IMG/VR virus record: IMGVR_UViG_3300043410_001642
Span: 1-41,119 of that record
DNA length: 41,119 nt
Origin: a virus
Strand: one strand, 5' to 3'
This document shows positions 24,355 to 32,989 of this stretch, one piece after another. The notes under the pieces were generated by a model. It was not told the DNA's origin, made no database searches, and saw only the letters and a program-made list of their open reading frames with translations. How positions within the stretch are numbered: position 1 is the stretch's first letter; every line of letters starts with the position of its first letter. Both the position numbers and the translations under genes were made by a program.

Positions 24355-24948
24355 ATGGGAGCACATCAATTATATACACCTAAATGGACTAATTTAATTA
24401 CCGGTTTCAATGAGATTCCTCATGGAATGATGAAGCCTGGTAATTTTTACAAAATATCCGTATATCGTTATGCTGACCCAGAGAAAACAAAAGTATTGTC
24501 AGGTGTGGATACTGCTTACATATTTTTCATAGGTAGATATATCACAAATGGTAAAGTTCACTTCTCTGCTTTAAAATTAAAGCATGTTAGTCCAGAGAAA
24601 TTCTTTGATTCAATAAGAACGGCTATGGATAGAATTGATGAGAAAAAAATTGATGAGAGTATTGAATTTAGATTGTTATTAAAACATTTTCCAAAAGATG
24701 GAAGACCTTTATTTAATTTAATAAAGAGAGTTCCGATTATATACCATGATAATTATAGAGAATATTTAATGACTTCCATTAAAAATGTTTCACTTATTGA
24801 TATAGATAAGCAATATTTGAAAAGTAAATTTTTACCTGGATATAATAAGAATAAAAGAGTATTGGAAAGAAAAGAAGATTTGAATATAAAACAACCTGTT
24901 GTTAAAAAGAATCCACCTCCATCTGATAAAAAAATTAAAGATAAATAG
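24355..24948 (+). CDS. Hypothetical protein, basic C-terminus
   Basis: 197 residues. Begins MGAHQLYTPKWTNLITGF and contains aromatic-rich, beta-like stretches (KISVYRYADPEK, AYIFFIGRYI) followed by a helical part and a lysine-rich tail ending SDKKIKDK. I do not recognise a family. It sits inside the sugar island between a glycosyltransferase and a small protein, but nothing in it shows a sugar-related role. Nucleic-acid binding through the basic tail is possible. Confidence 0.55.
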   Translation: MGAHQLYTPKWTNLITGFNEIPHGMMKPGNFYKISVYRYADPEKTKVLSGVDTAYIFFIGRYITNGKVHFSALKLKHVSPEKFFDSIRTAMDRIDEKKIDESIEFRLLLKHFPKDGRPLFNLIKRVPIIYHDNYREYLMTSIKNVSLIDIDKQYLKSKFLPGYNKNKRVLERKEDLNIKQPVVKKNPPPSDKKIKDK

Positions 24949-24950
24949 TT

Positions 24951-25178
24951 ATGACATCAAAAGAATTTGTTATTTGGACTAAAGGTTTTGTTGCCGGTTC
25001 TAATAATTTCAATTTAACACCTGCTGGGTGGCAAGAATTAAAAGATAAATTGGGGGAAGTAAATGATGAAGACCCTAATAAATTATTAAAAGATTATGTA
25101 AATCCATATGGAGGTAAATATACAACTACTTCTACTATACCACCCTATACAACCGGTGGAAATGATATAAAAGATTAA
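24951..25178 (+). CDS. Small hypothetical phage protein
   Basis: 75 residues starting MTSKEFVIWTKGFVAGSNNF, then NLTPAGWQELKDKL. This pattern (EF-x-x-W-x-x-G-F, followed by T-x-x-x-W-x-x-x-K-x-x-L) is typical of a small helical protein found in many phages, of unknown role. The C-terminal third is proline-, threonine- and tyrosine-rich and probably disordered. It begins 2 bases after the previous stop. Confidence 0.6.
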   Translation: MTSKEFVIWTKGFVAGSNNFNLTPAGWQELKDKLGEVNDEDPNKLLKDYVNPYGGKYTTTSTIPPYTTGGNDIKD

Positions 25179-25179
25179 G

Positions 25180-25803
25180 ATGAAAATAAGTTACGCAATA
25201 ACAGTTTGCAATGAGTTAAATGAGATAACTTCTCTTATTAACTTTTTGTTACCAAGAATAGATAAAGAGGATGAGGTTGTAATCCAATATGATTCCGAAT
25301 CCGTTACAAAAGAAGTAAAGGATTATTTGAATGTAATAGGAGATTTACAAAAGCAAATAAATGTAATAACATTTCCTCTAAACAAAGATTTTGCATCATT
25401 TAAGAATAACTTAAAAGGAAATTGTAATGGCGATTATATTTTCCAAATTGATGCAGATGAAGAACCTTCCGAGATTTTATTAGAAAGATTAAAAAGAATA
25501 TTAGAAGCAAACAATGTGGATATTGTGTTTGTTCCTAGAGTAAATACTGTCAATGGTTTAACATCCGACCATATTCAAAAATGGGGATGGAACTTAAATG
25601 ATAAAGGTTGGGTGAATTGGCCTGATTATCAAACAAGAATTTATAGAAATACTCCTGAAGTAGAATGGTATGGGAAGGTTCATGAAAGAATAACTGGATA
25701 TAATACATTTAGTAACTTTCCTGCCGAAGAATCATACTCTTTATATCACCACAAAGAAATAGAGAGACAAGAAAAACAAAACAATTTTTACAATAATATA
25801 TGA
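25180..25803 (+). CDS. GT2-family glycosyltransferase
   Basis: 207 residues of GT-A fold. It starts with YAITVCNELNE (nucleotide-binding strand and loop) and carries the metal-binding D-x-D as FQIDADEEPS. Later, WPDYQTRIYRN and WYGKVHERITG match the acceptor-side motifs of GT2 enzymes of the WaaE/KdtX type. At 207 residues it is a minimal catalytic domain. It overlaps the GDP-mannose dehydratase gene by 4 bases (ATGA). Confidence 0.8.
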   Translation: MKISYAITVCNELNEITSLINFLLPRIDKEDEVVIQYDSESVTKEVKDYLNVIGDLQKQINVITFPLNKDFASFKNNLKGNCNGDYIFQIDADEEPSEILLERLKRILEANNVDIVFVPRVNTVNGLTSDHIQKWGWNLNDKGWVNWPDYQTRIYRNTPEVEWYGKVHERITGYNTFSNFPAEESYSLYHHKEIERQEKQNNFYNNI

Positions 25804-26771
25804 AAAAGAAAAGAGCACTTATCACCGGTATAAACGGAATGGATGGTTCGCATTTAGCAGACTTCCTTTTGGAAAGAGGTGATTACGAAGTATTTGGTAT
25901 TGAAAGAAGAAAGGCGAATTATTATTCACCTAATATAGAACACTTAAATGGTAAGATATCTCTAATAAAAGGAGATTTATCAGACCAAAACTCTTTGTTA
26001 AGAGCTATTAAAGACTGTGAACCACATGAAGTATATAACTTAGGGGCACAATCATTTGTAGGTGAAAGCTGGACAATGCCAGAACAAACATCTGATATCA
26101 CAGGTTTAGGAGCATTAAGAGTGTTGGAAGCCATTAGAGAATATGGTAATAAGAATACTAAATTCTATCAGGCATCTTCTTCTGAAATGTTTGGTAAGAA
26201 AGGTGGTGTAGCAAACGAAGATACTACATTCTATCCTTGTTCTCCATATGGTGTATCTAAATTATATGCACATTGGATTACTAAAAATTATAGAGAATCT
26301 CATGGTATGTTTGCAGTAAGTGGTATCTTATTTAATCATGAATCTGAAAGAAGAGGGCATGAATTTGTAACTCGTAAGATTTCAGATGGTGTTGCAAGAA
26401 TTCATTTAGGATTAGCAGACCATATCTCATTGGGTAATTTAGAATCTAAAAGAGATTGGGGTTATGCACCTGATTATGTTGAAGGTATGTGGTTAATGAT
26501 GCAACAAGAGAAATCTGATGATTATGTATTAGCAACCGGTGAAACACATTCAATTAGAGAATTCTTAGATGAAGCGTTCAAACATATTGGAATTGATAAT
26601 TGGTCTAAATATATTAAGGTAGACCCTAGATTTATCAGACCGGTTGAGGTTAGTTACTTATTGGGAGATGCGAGTAAAGCTAAAGAAAAATTAGGATGGC
26701 AACCAAAAACATCCTTTAAGGATTTAGTGAAAATTATGGTTCAAAATGATATCAAATTATTAAAGAAATAA
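25800..26771 (+). CDS. gmd: GDP-mannose 4,6-dehydratase
   Basis: A 323-residue short-chain dehydrogenase/reductase enzyme that converts GDP-D-mannose to GDP-4-keto-6-deoxymannose, precursor of fucose, rhamnose and related sugars. It shows the NADP-binding loop ALITGINGMDGSHLADFL, GDLSDQNSL, the catalytic SSSEMFGK and Y-x3-K (YGVSK), and the substrate loop NHESERRGHEFVTRKI. These are diagnostic for GMD. No GDP-fucose synthase or other follow-up enzyme is recognisable nearby, so the next step may use host enzymes or the C-methyltransferase-like protein at 27724. Confidence 0.92.
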   Translation: MKKKRALITGINGMDGSHLADFLLERGDYEVFGIERRKANYYSPNIEHLNGKISLIKGDLSDQNSLLRAIKDCEPHEVYNLGAQSFVGESWTMPEQTSDITGLGALRVLEAIREYGNKNTKFYQASSSEMFGKKGGVANEDTTFYPCSPYGVSKLYAHWITKNYRESHGMFAVSGILFNHESERRGHEFVTRKISDGVARIHLGLADHISLGNLESKRDWGYAPDYVEGMWLMMQQEKSDDYVLATGETHSIREFLDEAFKHIGIDNWSKYIKVDPRFIRPVEVSYLLGDASKAKEKLGWQPKTSFKDLVKIMVQNDIKLLKK

Positions 26772-26773
26772 TT

Positions 26774-27715
26774 GTGAAGAAAAAGATATTATTCATAAGT
26801 AGAAAGGCTGAAAGATGTGGAGTAGCGGATTACGGAGGAAGAGTAAACGCTGCTTTACAAAAATCTGAATTGTTTGAAACTCATTGGGCAGAAATAGAAA
26901 CTGGGGAAGAGTATATAAATTGGTTTAATAAAGTAAAACCTGATTTGGTATTATACAATTATTATCCAGTCATATTACCTTTTGTAACCGATGAGTTTTT
27001 AAAACCATTTAGACATGTTCCTCATGTTGCTGTATATCATGAAGTTGGATTCTATTTCACACCAACTGCAATTATTGATATAGATTCAACTTTGAGTGAT
27101 AATGTTGATAATAAAGTATTCATTTCTCCTAGACCACTTTTTGAAGATATTGAATTCAAAGATTTTCCTCCAAATGAAGTTCCAACGATAGGAAGTTTTG
27201 GATTTGGATTTCCAGATAAAAACTTTCCTAAGATTGCTGAATTGGTATGTTCACAATTTGATAAAGCTAAAATTAGATTAAATACTCCATTTGCTACATT
27301 TGGAGATTGTGATGGTGCGAGAGCAAAAGCTGAAGTTGAAAAGATGAGGCAGATAATTGATAATAGTGGTAAGGATATTGAATTGGAAGTGAATCATGAT
27401 TTTTTAGAACATATAGATTTATTAAACTTTTTAAGACAAAATGATATAAATGTTTTTTTATACGACCCGCATACAACGAGAAGTTTAAGTGGAAGTATGG
27501 ATTATGCATTATCAGTTAGAAAGCCAATCGGAATAAGTAGAAGTTGGATGTTCAGACATGTAAATTGGGTTAAACCTTCGATATATGTAGATGAACGACC
27601 ATTGAGGGATATAATAGCAGATGGTATAGAACCATTGAAACCAATTTATGAAAAACATTCAAACAAAGCGTTATTGGAGAAATACGAATACGCATTAACA
27701 ACAATATTAAATTAA
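26774..27715 (+). CDS. GT-B glycosyltransferase-like protein
   Basis: 313 residues from GTG 26774, two bases after gmd. It starts KKKILFISRKAERCGVADYG, an N-terminal loop like that of GT4 enzymes acting on capsule or O-antigen, and has FLYDPHTTRSLSGSMDYALSVRKPIGIS in the donor domain. The E-x7-E motif is not obvious, so activity or donor type is uncertain. It is very probably part of the same glycan pathway. Confidence 0.65.
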   Translation: MKKKILFISRKAERCGVADYGGRVNAALQKSELFETHWAEIETGEEYINWFNKVKPDLVLYNYYPVILPFVTDEFLKPFRHVPHVAVYHEVGFYFTPTAIIDIDSTLSDNVDNKVFISPRPLFEDIEFKDFPPNEVPTIGSFGFGFPDKNFPKIAELVCSQFDKAKIRLNTPFATFGDCDGARAKAEVEKMRQIIDNSGKDIELEVNHDFLEHIDLLNFLRQNDINVFLYDPHTTRSLSGSMDYALSVRKPIGISRSWMFRHVNWVKPSIYVDERPLRDIIADGIEPLKPIYEKHSNKALLEKYEYALTTILN

Positions 27716-27723
27716 GAAATAAT

Positions 27724-28956
27724 ATGAGTAAATTTACGAAAAAGTTGTTCAGTTTAGGAGAACTTTATGTTTCAGATTTTATCAATGTAGATTCTGATGC
27801 AAGAGCAGGGAAACATGATATGACCCTTGTTATTGATGAGAGATATGGTGCAGCTCGTTTAGATAAGTGCACTCCAATACATTCTATGTTTGGAAAGTAT
27901 TGGTATAGAAGTGGAATTAACACAACTATGAGAAACGAATTAAAAGGTATCGTAGAAAGTGTTGAATCCGTTCACAAATTAAACGATGGTGATTTGTGGT
28001 TAGATATTGCATGTAACGATGGAACACTTTTAAGTTATGTTCCCTCTAATGTTAAGAAGTTGGGTATTGACCCTGCTGAAGATTCGTTCAAAGCAGAATC
28101 ATCTAAAATTGCTGATGAAGTAATTCAAGATTATTTTTCATTAGAAAGTTTTAAGCGTTCTAAGTTTAAGAAAAAGAAAGCAAGTGTAGTAACTTGTATT
28201 GCTATGTTCTATGATTTAGATGAACCTATCGGTTTCTTAAAGGATGTATCTAAAGTAATGGAAGATGATGGATTGTTTATTATTCAAATGAGTTATACTC
28301 CATTGATGATTAAACAATTGGCTTTTGATAACATTTGTCATGAGCATGTTTACTATTGGGGATTAACTTCTATGCAAAAGTTATTAAACAAAGCAGGATT
28401 AAAAGTAGTTGATGCTCAAGTAAATGATGTTAATGGCGGAAGTTTCAGATTATACATCAAAAAGAAGAAATCAAATGTAACTTCATTTGCAACTGCACCA
28501 TATAGAGATGTATGTGATGTAAGAGTTGAATCTTTGGCTAAATGGGAAAAAGGATTGAAATTGGATAAAGAAGATATTTGGGTAGATTTCTTTGCCAGAA
28601 TTGAAGCGTTAAAAGAACAGACTGTTAATTTCATAAAAGCGGAGAAAGCTAAAGGTAAAGTTATTTGTGGTTATGGTGCTTCTACAAAAGGAAATACCTT
28701 ATTACAATACTTTGGTTTAGATAATACTTTGATTGATGCAATTGCAGAAAGAAGTGAGTATAAATTTGGTTTGAAAACAATTGGAACTAATATCCCAATC
28801 AAATCAGAAGAAGAAGTAAGAGCAATGAACCCAGATTATATGTTAGTATTACCTTGGCACTTCATTTCAGAATTTATTAAAAGAGAAGATGAATTTTTAT
28901 CTAAAGGTGGTAAATTCATCGTTCCTTGTCCAACCTTTGAAATAATCGGAAAATAA
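27724..28956 (+). CDS. Sugar C-methyltransferase-like SAM enzyme
   Basis: 410 residues with the three-part layout of NDP-hexose C-methyltransferases (TylC3/NovU type). A short N-terminal part here has few cysteines, so the usual zinc site is degenerate. The SAM domain has WLDIACNDGTLLSYV. The C-terminal Rossmann-like domain has ICHEHVYYWGLTSMQ, NGGSFRLYI and VICGYGASTKGNTLLQYFG. Such enzymes methylate a 4-keto-6-deoxysugar, the very product type of GMD two genes upstream, which gives the island a coherent pathway. It would place a methyl branch on the sugar. Confidence 0.78.
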   Translation: MSKFTKKLFSLGELYVSDFINVDSDARAGKHDMTLVIDERYGAARLDKCTPIHSMFGKYWYRSGINTTMRNELKGIVESVESVHKLNDGDLWLDIACNDGTLLSYVPSNVKKLGIDPAEDSFKAESSKIADEVIQDYFSLESFKRSKFKKKKASVVTCIAMFYDLDEPIGFLKDVSKVMEDDGLFIIQMSYTPLMIKQLAFDNICHEHVYYWGLTSMQKLLNKAGLKVVDAQVNDVNGGSFRLYIKKKKSNVTSFATAPYRDVCDVRVESLAKWEKGLKLDKEDIWVDFFARIEALKEQTVNFIKAEKAKGKVICGYGASTKGNTLLQYFGLDNTLIDAIAERSEYKFGLKTIGTNIPIKSEEEVRAMNPDYMLVLPWHFISEFIKREDEFLSKGGKFIVPCPTFEIIGK

Positions 28957-28957
28957 T

Positions 28958-29581
28958 ATGAACAAACTATTAAATCAAAAAGAACATCAAAATTATCAAT
29001 CTGCTTTGCAATTGATGAAAGAACATTCTCCTGAAATGTTAGCAAGAAAAATTCCAGAAGCGTGTATTCAACAGGCATTTACATTGCAAACTGCTTTGGA
29101 TTTAACTCCAAAGGGAGGATTAGTATTATCTGCTGGAAGCTGGGAAGATACTGCTACTGAAAGTTTGAAAAAATTAGGATATGTTGTAACGGATGTAGAC
29201 CCGATGATTAATTCGGATCTTAAAACTTATTTTGATAACAACCCACAGCTACATAATAAAATTGATTCAGTAGTATCAACATCAGTTATAGAGCATGTTC
29301 AAAATGACGAAGAATTTATAGATTGTATTTGTAAATTATTAAAGAAGGGTGGATATGGAATTGTAACAATGGATTACAACAATGATTATTTAAATGGTAA
29401 TGTAACCAAACCAAACGAAGATGTTAGGTTATATACTGAATATGATTTGAGAGTGAGATTGAATTCGGTATTAGAACAAAATGGTTGTGAATTATTGAAC
29501 GCAGATTATAGTGGAACAAATGATTTCTGCTATGCTGGTCATTGGTACACATTTGCTACATTTGTATTTAAGAAAAAATAA
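28958..29581 (+). CDS. SAM-dependent methyltransferase, class I
   Basis: 207 residues starting one base after the previous gene. GGLVLSAGSWEDTATESLK is a variant of the SAM-binding motif I, with GYVVTDVDPMI supplying the acidic residue that binds the ribose. VVSTSVIEHVQNDEEFI and LLKKGGYGIVTMDY are typical motifs IV and V of small-molecule and sugar methyltransferases. Probably modifies a hydroxyl of the glycan or a precursor. The substrate is unknown. Confidence 0.72.
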   Translation: MNKLLNQKEHQNYQSALQLMKEHSPEMLARKIPEACIQQAFTLQTALDLTPKGGLVLSAGSWEDTATESLKKLGYVVTDVDPMINSDLKTYFDNNPQLHNKIDSVVSTSVIEHVQNDEEFIDCICKLLKKGGYGIVTMDYNNDYLNGNVTKPNEDVRLYTEYDLRVRLNSVLEQNGCELLNADYSGTNDFCYAGHWYTFATFVFKKK

Positions 29582-29584
29582 TAA

Positions 29585-30247
29585 ATGAACGAGATATATA
29601 AATCGGAAACTGGTCTAGATAAGTGGATAAGAGAAAATGTATTCACTGATTATGAATATAAAGGTATTATGATAGAAGTAGGAGCGGCAACGCCGGAAAC
29701 TATTTCAAACTCATACCATTATAGAATAAATGGATGGAGAACGATTTGTATTGAACCAAATCCTTATTTCATAGAATTGCATAAAAAATCAAATTCTGAA
29801 GCTTATCAATATGCCTGTTCAGATGTTGATAAAAATGAAGTTGATTTTATAGTAGTAGGTAACGAAACGAATGATAGTGACTTAAATTATCATTCGTTTT
29901 CACACCTTGACACTACTGATATTTTAATAAATGGTGAAATAGCAGAAGATTGGAAGAATGTATATCATTCATCTGATAAGAAAACAATAAAAGTTAATGT
30001 TAGAAAACTTGATACTATTTTAACCGAATTAAATGTTGATAGGATAGATATATTAACAATTGATGTGGAAGGTAATGAAATGAATGTATTAAAAGGATTT
30101 GATATAGTAAAATATAATCCATCTATAATCGTAATAGAAAACATATCTAGACTTGATATTTTTAGAGAATTATTGAAGGAATATGGATATACTAATATTA
30201 TTACATTAGGGGGATATGATGAGATTTATGTAAATGATAAAAAATAG
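29585..30247 (+). CDS. FkbM-family methyltransferase
   Basis: 220 residues. MIEVGAATPETISNS (motif I), WRTICIEPNPYF, VRKLDTIL and IDILTIDVEGNEMNVLKGF are the diagnostic order for FkbM-type O-methyltransferases, common in bacterial and phage glycan clusters. It would O-methylate a sugar hydroxyl. The gene contains a 12-bp hairpin at 29865-29899. Confidence 0.82.
   Translation: MNEIYKSETGLDKWIRENVFTDYEYKGIMIEVGAATPETISNSYHYRINGWRTICIEPNPYFIELHKKSNSEAYQYACSDVDKNEVDFIVVGNETNDSDLNYHSFSHLDTTDILINGEIAEDWKNVYHSSDKKTIKVNVRKLDTILTELNVDRIDILTIDVEGNEMNVLKGFDIVKYNPSIIVIENISRLDIFRELLKEYGYTNIITLGGYDEIYVNDKK
29865..29899 (+). other. 12-bp hairpin inside the FkbM gene
   Basis: AAACGAATGATA (29865-29876) and TATCATTCGTTT (29888-29899) are perfect reverse complements around an 11-base loop, with one more T after the right arm. 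A 12-bp exact stem is unusual in coding sequence. The short T-run makes it only a weak terminator candidate. Confidence 0.5.
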
Positions 30248-30250
30248 TTT

Positions 30251-30601
30251 ATGATTAAGATAAGTTTAGACGAAGCATATGTGTTTGATTTATTATCCAT
30301 TTATTCGGTTAAAATAGATAATAGCGATGGTGATAAAAGAGAACAAAGTTTTAAAAACTATAATTTATTGTGTAAAGAAATACAAAATCAAATAGGTGTA
30401 GCTAAATTTACTCAAATTATTAATAGTAATGAATATAATAATTTAAAAATTGCTAACCAATTAGTTTTTAATTTAGTTGATAGAGCAAATGAAAATGAAT
30501 TGGCAAAAGAAACGGCTGGTGCTAATTATGAAAGATATCTTAAAAAAATAGAATTACAAAAGAAATTTTTTAACACTAATGTAACTGAAATTAAACTATG
30601 A
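30251..30601 (+). CDS. Hypothetical helical protein
   Basis: 116 residues, mostly helical, starting MIKISLDEAYVFDLLSIYSVKI. No recognisable motif. It overlaps the next gene by four bases (ATGA) and is embedded in the sugar island. The N-terminal wording is reminiscent of small phage proteins that begin with an ISLDEAY stretch, but I cannot name a family. Confidence 0.55.
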   Translation: MIKISLDEAYVFDLLSIYSVKIDNSDGDKREQSFKNYNLLCKEIQNQIGVAKFTQIINSNEYNNLKIANQLVFNLVDRANENELAKETAGANYERYLKKIELQKKFFNTNVTEIKL

Positions 30602-31338
30602 GTGAAATCAAATCATATTTGCAAGGAGGTAAATTAGGAGATTTAATTCATAGTTTAGTTGTATGTAAATTCAACTATGAATTCTTTAATTACAAAGCTG
30701 ATTTATATATCGGTAATATAGGTGATAATTTTGAAAAGGGATTGGAATATACCTATAATGATTTAAAGCCGGTATTGGAACAACAAGAGTGGTTAAATTC
30801 ATTTGGTATATACACTGACCAACATATTGATATCAACTTAACAAAGTTTAGAGATAGTGGTTATCTATACACCACAAATTGGATTGAAATATATTTTGGT
30901 GAATTTTTTAACGGAATGCCTGCACCAAAGGAATATAGTTGGATTACTTTACCAAAAGATGAAAACTTACAAAATACTTTATTGATAAATCGTTCTATGA
31001 AACCAATGACCGAAAAGGTCACTGAATTCTATAAACAAGTAATAGATGAAAATAAAGATTTAGATAAAGCGTTTATATGTTTTGATGAAAATCAATATAA
31101 TAATTTTACACTTAGAAATGAATGTAGAATGATTAAAGTAAATAGTTTATATGATTTCTTTCAAAAAATAAATAGCTGTAAATTATTCTTAGGTAATCAA
31201 TCCGGTCCAATGGCTTGGGCTACATCTATGAATGTACCAAGAATAATAGAATTATTAGCAAGAACGGATAATGTTCATTATATAAAGGATACCGAATATT
31301 ATTCAAATTTTAAATGGTTTCAAGGAGATACTGCATAA
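30598..31338 (+). CDS. GT-B (GT9/heptosyltransferase-like) glycosyltransferase
   Basis: 246 residues. The N-terminus SYLQGGKLGDLIHSLVVCKF resembles the G-x-x-GD-x-I/L entry loop of ADP-heptose transferase-like enzymes. Near the C-terminus, CKLFLGNQSGPMAWATSMNVPRIIEL matches the donor site of the GT9 family (strand, G-x-D/Q-S-G, helix, P). It is short for the family (about 340), so it may be a reduced member. It overlaps the following GT2-like gene by one base. Confidence 0.68.
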   Translation: MSEIKSYLQGGKLGDLIHSLVVCKFNYEFFNYKADLYIGNIGDNFEKGLEYTYNDLKPVLEQQEWLNSFGIYTDQHIDINLTKFRDSGYLYTTNWIEIYFGEFFNGMPAPKEYSWITLPKDENLQNTLLINRSMKPMTEKVTEFYKQVIDENKDLDKAFICFDENQYNNFTLRNECRMIKVNSLYDFFQKINSCKLFLGNQSGPMAWATSMNVPRIIELLARTDNVHYIKDTEYYSNFKWFQGDTA

Positions 31339-32501
31339 TGAGTAACATATCAACACTAGTAGGATTAAAAAACAATTTAGAATATTCTAAAAAGTTTTAT
31401 ACAAGATTTAGGGAAGTTTACCCAACGGAAGAATTGTGTTTTGCCAGTTATGGTTCTGATGATGGAACTAATGAATGGTTGGATTCTTTGACTGATGAAA
31501 ATTTAAAATATTACTATTCAAAAGATAAGAAAACATTTTCAGATACATTCAACAAATGTGCCGAAATAGCAACCAAAGAATATATAGTGTTTTGTCATAA
31601 CGATATTGTTATGTTAGAAGGCTGGTTGGAGAACATAGAAAAACATTTAAACAAATCAACCGCGGTAACATATACTACCATAGAACCTCCTATATTTTCC
31701 GATCATGAAAGGCCTGGAAAAATAATAAGAGATTTTGGTTTAGAATTTGAAGATGTAAATTATGAAGAATTAGAAAAGTTTGGGAAGGAAACACAAGAAA
31801 AATATAAAAACCAAACAACGGAAGGAAATGCATTTTTTATAGCACAACATAGAGGTATGTATTTGGCAATTGGTGGTATGGATAATTTGTATTCCCCAAT
31901 GTTTTGTGAAGATGATGATATTCTTTTTAGATTAAAACTATTGGGTATTCGTACAATAGTTAGTTTGGATAGTATAGTATATCATTTCGTATCAAAAACA
32001 TCTCGTTTCTCTGAAGAACATAAAACTAATACTCAAGAAATAGAACGAAAATCTAATTTGAACAAAGTTAGAAAATGGGGTAGAATAGGTTTAACCACTG
32101 ATTTACACACTTATGATATTGGTTTAATTATACCAAATTGTAATGAAGATATATTGAGAGCATTAGAGCCATTTGTATCGACTATATTTGTAGATTGTGA
32201 TTTTATTAATTATATAAATTCAGAGCAACCTAATACTAAAATAAATCTATCAAGAAAGATAAAACCAATCAATAGTGTTAGGGATAATGATATTATACTT
32301 AGATGTAATGATGTATCTAAATTTACAAATGATGATTTTGGGTTGATTGCGAATCTTTCTAACTTTATATCAAATGAACAGGTTAAGCCTAATACAACAT
32401 TTGATTTTCAAAATTTCACTTTTAATGTGAAATCTAAGAATACATACGAACACAAATTAGTAAGTCTTAAATCAGATTATTATTTAGACAAATGTATTTA
32501 A
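31338..32501 (+). CDS. GT2-like glycosyltransferase with extra C-terminal domain
   Basis: 387 residues from ATG 31338, which overlaps the previous stop; the earlier in-frame TTG at 31314 is unlikely. The GT-A part (residues about 1-230) shows FASYGSDDGTNEWL, VFCHNDIVMLEGW (metal-binding N-D-x) and MYLAIGGMDNLYSPMFCEDDDILFRLKLLG, the conserved end of GT2 catalytic domains. Residues 240-387 form a second, unrecognised beta-rich domain. It overlaps the next gene by 10 bases. Confidence 0.75.
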   Translation: MSNISTLVGLKNNLEYSKKFYTRFREVYPTEELCFASYGSDDGTNEWLDSLTDENLKYYYSKDKKTFSDTFNKCAEIATKEYIVFCHNDIVMLEGWLENIEKHLNKSTAVTYTTIEPPIFSDHERPGKIIRDFGLEFEDVNYEELEKFGKETQEKYKNQTTEGNAFFIAQHRGMYLAIGGMDNLYSPMFCEDDDILFRLKLLGIRTIVSLDSIVYHFVSKTSRFSEEHKTNTQEIERKSNLNKVRKWGRIGLTTDLHTYDIGLIIPNCNEDILRALEPFVSTIFVDCDFINYINSEQPNTKINLSRKIKPINSVRDNDIILRCNDVSKFTNDDFGLIANLSNFISNEQVKPNTTFDFQNFTFNVKSKNTYEHKLVSLKSDYYLDKCI

Positions 32502-32923
32502 TATCCTTAAGAGGAAACATATTAGGAGTAGACGAAAAGAAAGAAAATAAACCCTATCAGATACAAGAAGTTATCAGGATGGGGTTTCATTGCTGGGTAG
32601 ATGTATGGTGGCATAATGACCAATTTTATTTAGGAACTAATGAACCATATTATCCAATTAAACCATCATTCCTTAACATCTTTGCTCTTTGGTGTAATGC
32701 AATGAATTTTGATACCCTTATTAAATTAAAAGAACAAAGAGCTCCTCATTATTTTCAATGGCAAGGAGACCCGTTGCTTACAAATACCGAACATATTATT
32801 ACCGATATTCCTTTGGAAATTGAAATTGATAATACTATTTTAATTACTGATGAATATCAATATAGTGAAATAGGATTAAAAGGTATAATTTCGGAGAATA
32901 TTGCTTCCTTTCAAATAGGTTAA
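32492..32923 (+). CDS. Degenerate phosphodiesterase-like protein of the sugar island
   Basis: 143 residues. GFHCWVDVWWHNDQFYLGTNEPYYPI and ALWCNAMNFDTL resemble a small protein family in polysaccharide clusters that is related to glycerophosphodiester phosphodiesterases, in which E-x-D-V and G-H-D-E-P motifs are expected. Here E is W, and H-D is T-N, so key catalytic residues are missing. It is the last gene of the island; a 66-base gap with AT-rich promoter-like elements follows. An accessory or binding role is more likely than catalysis. Confidence 0.5.
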   Translation: MYLISLRGNILGVDEKKENKPYQIQEVIRMGFHCWVDVWWHNDQFYLGTNEPYYPIKPSFLNIFALWCNAMNFDTLIKLKEQRAPHYFQWQGDPLLTNTEHIITDIPLEIEIDNTILITDEYQYSEIGLKGIISENIASFQIG

Positions 32924-32935
32924 ATATCACTTTCA

Positions 32936-32988
32936 TATATTTATCATTGTAGTTATGTCTAACCTAAAAAAGATATATTTATATACAC
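32936..32988 (+). promoter_or_regulatory. Tandem AT-rich elements before the virion-internal block
   Basis: TATATTTA (32936-32943) and TATTTATATACAC (32976-32988) lie in the 66-base gap between the glycan island and the block beginning at 32990. The second is nearly identical to elements before 21220 and 36526. It ends one base before the ATG, so a transcript started from it would be leaderless or start further down. No TTTG box is found at 20 bases. Confidence 0.4.
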
Positions 32989-32989
32989 T

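Noticed and set aside
31314-31337. TTG start at 31314 for the GT2-like gene
   Set aside because: It would create a 25-base overlap with the previous gene and add residues (VSRRYCI) with no family support. ATG 31338 overlaps the previous stop by one base, the usual arrangement here.
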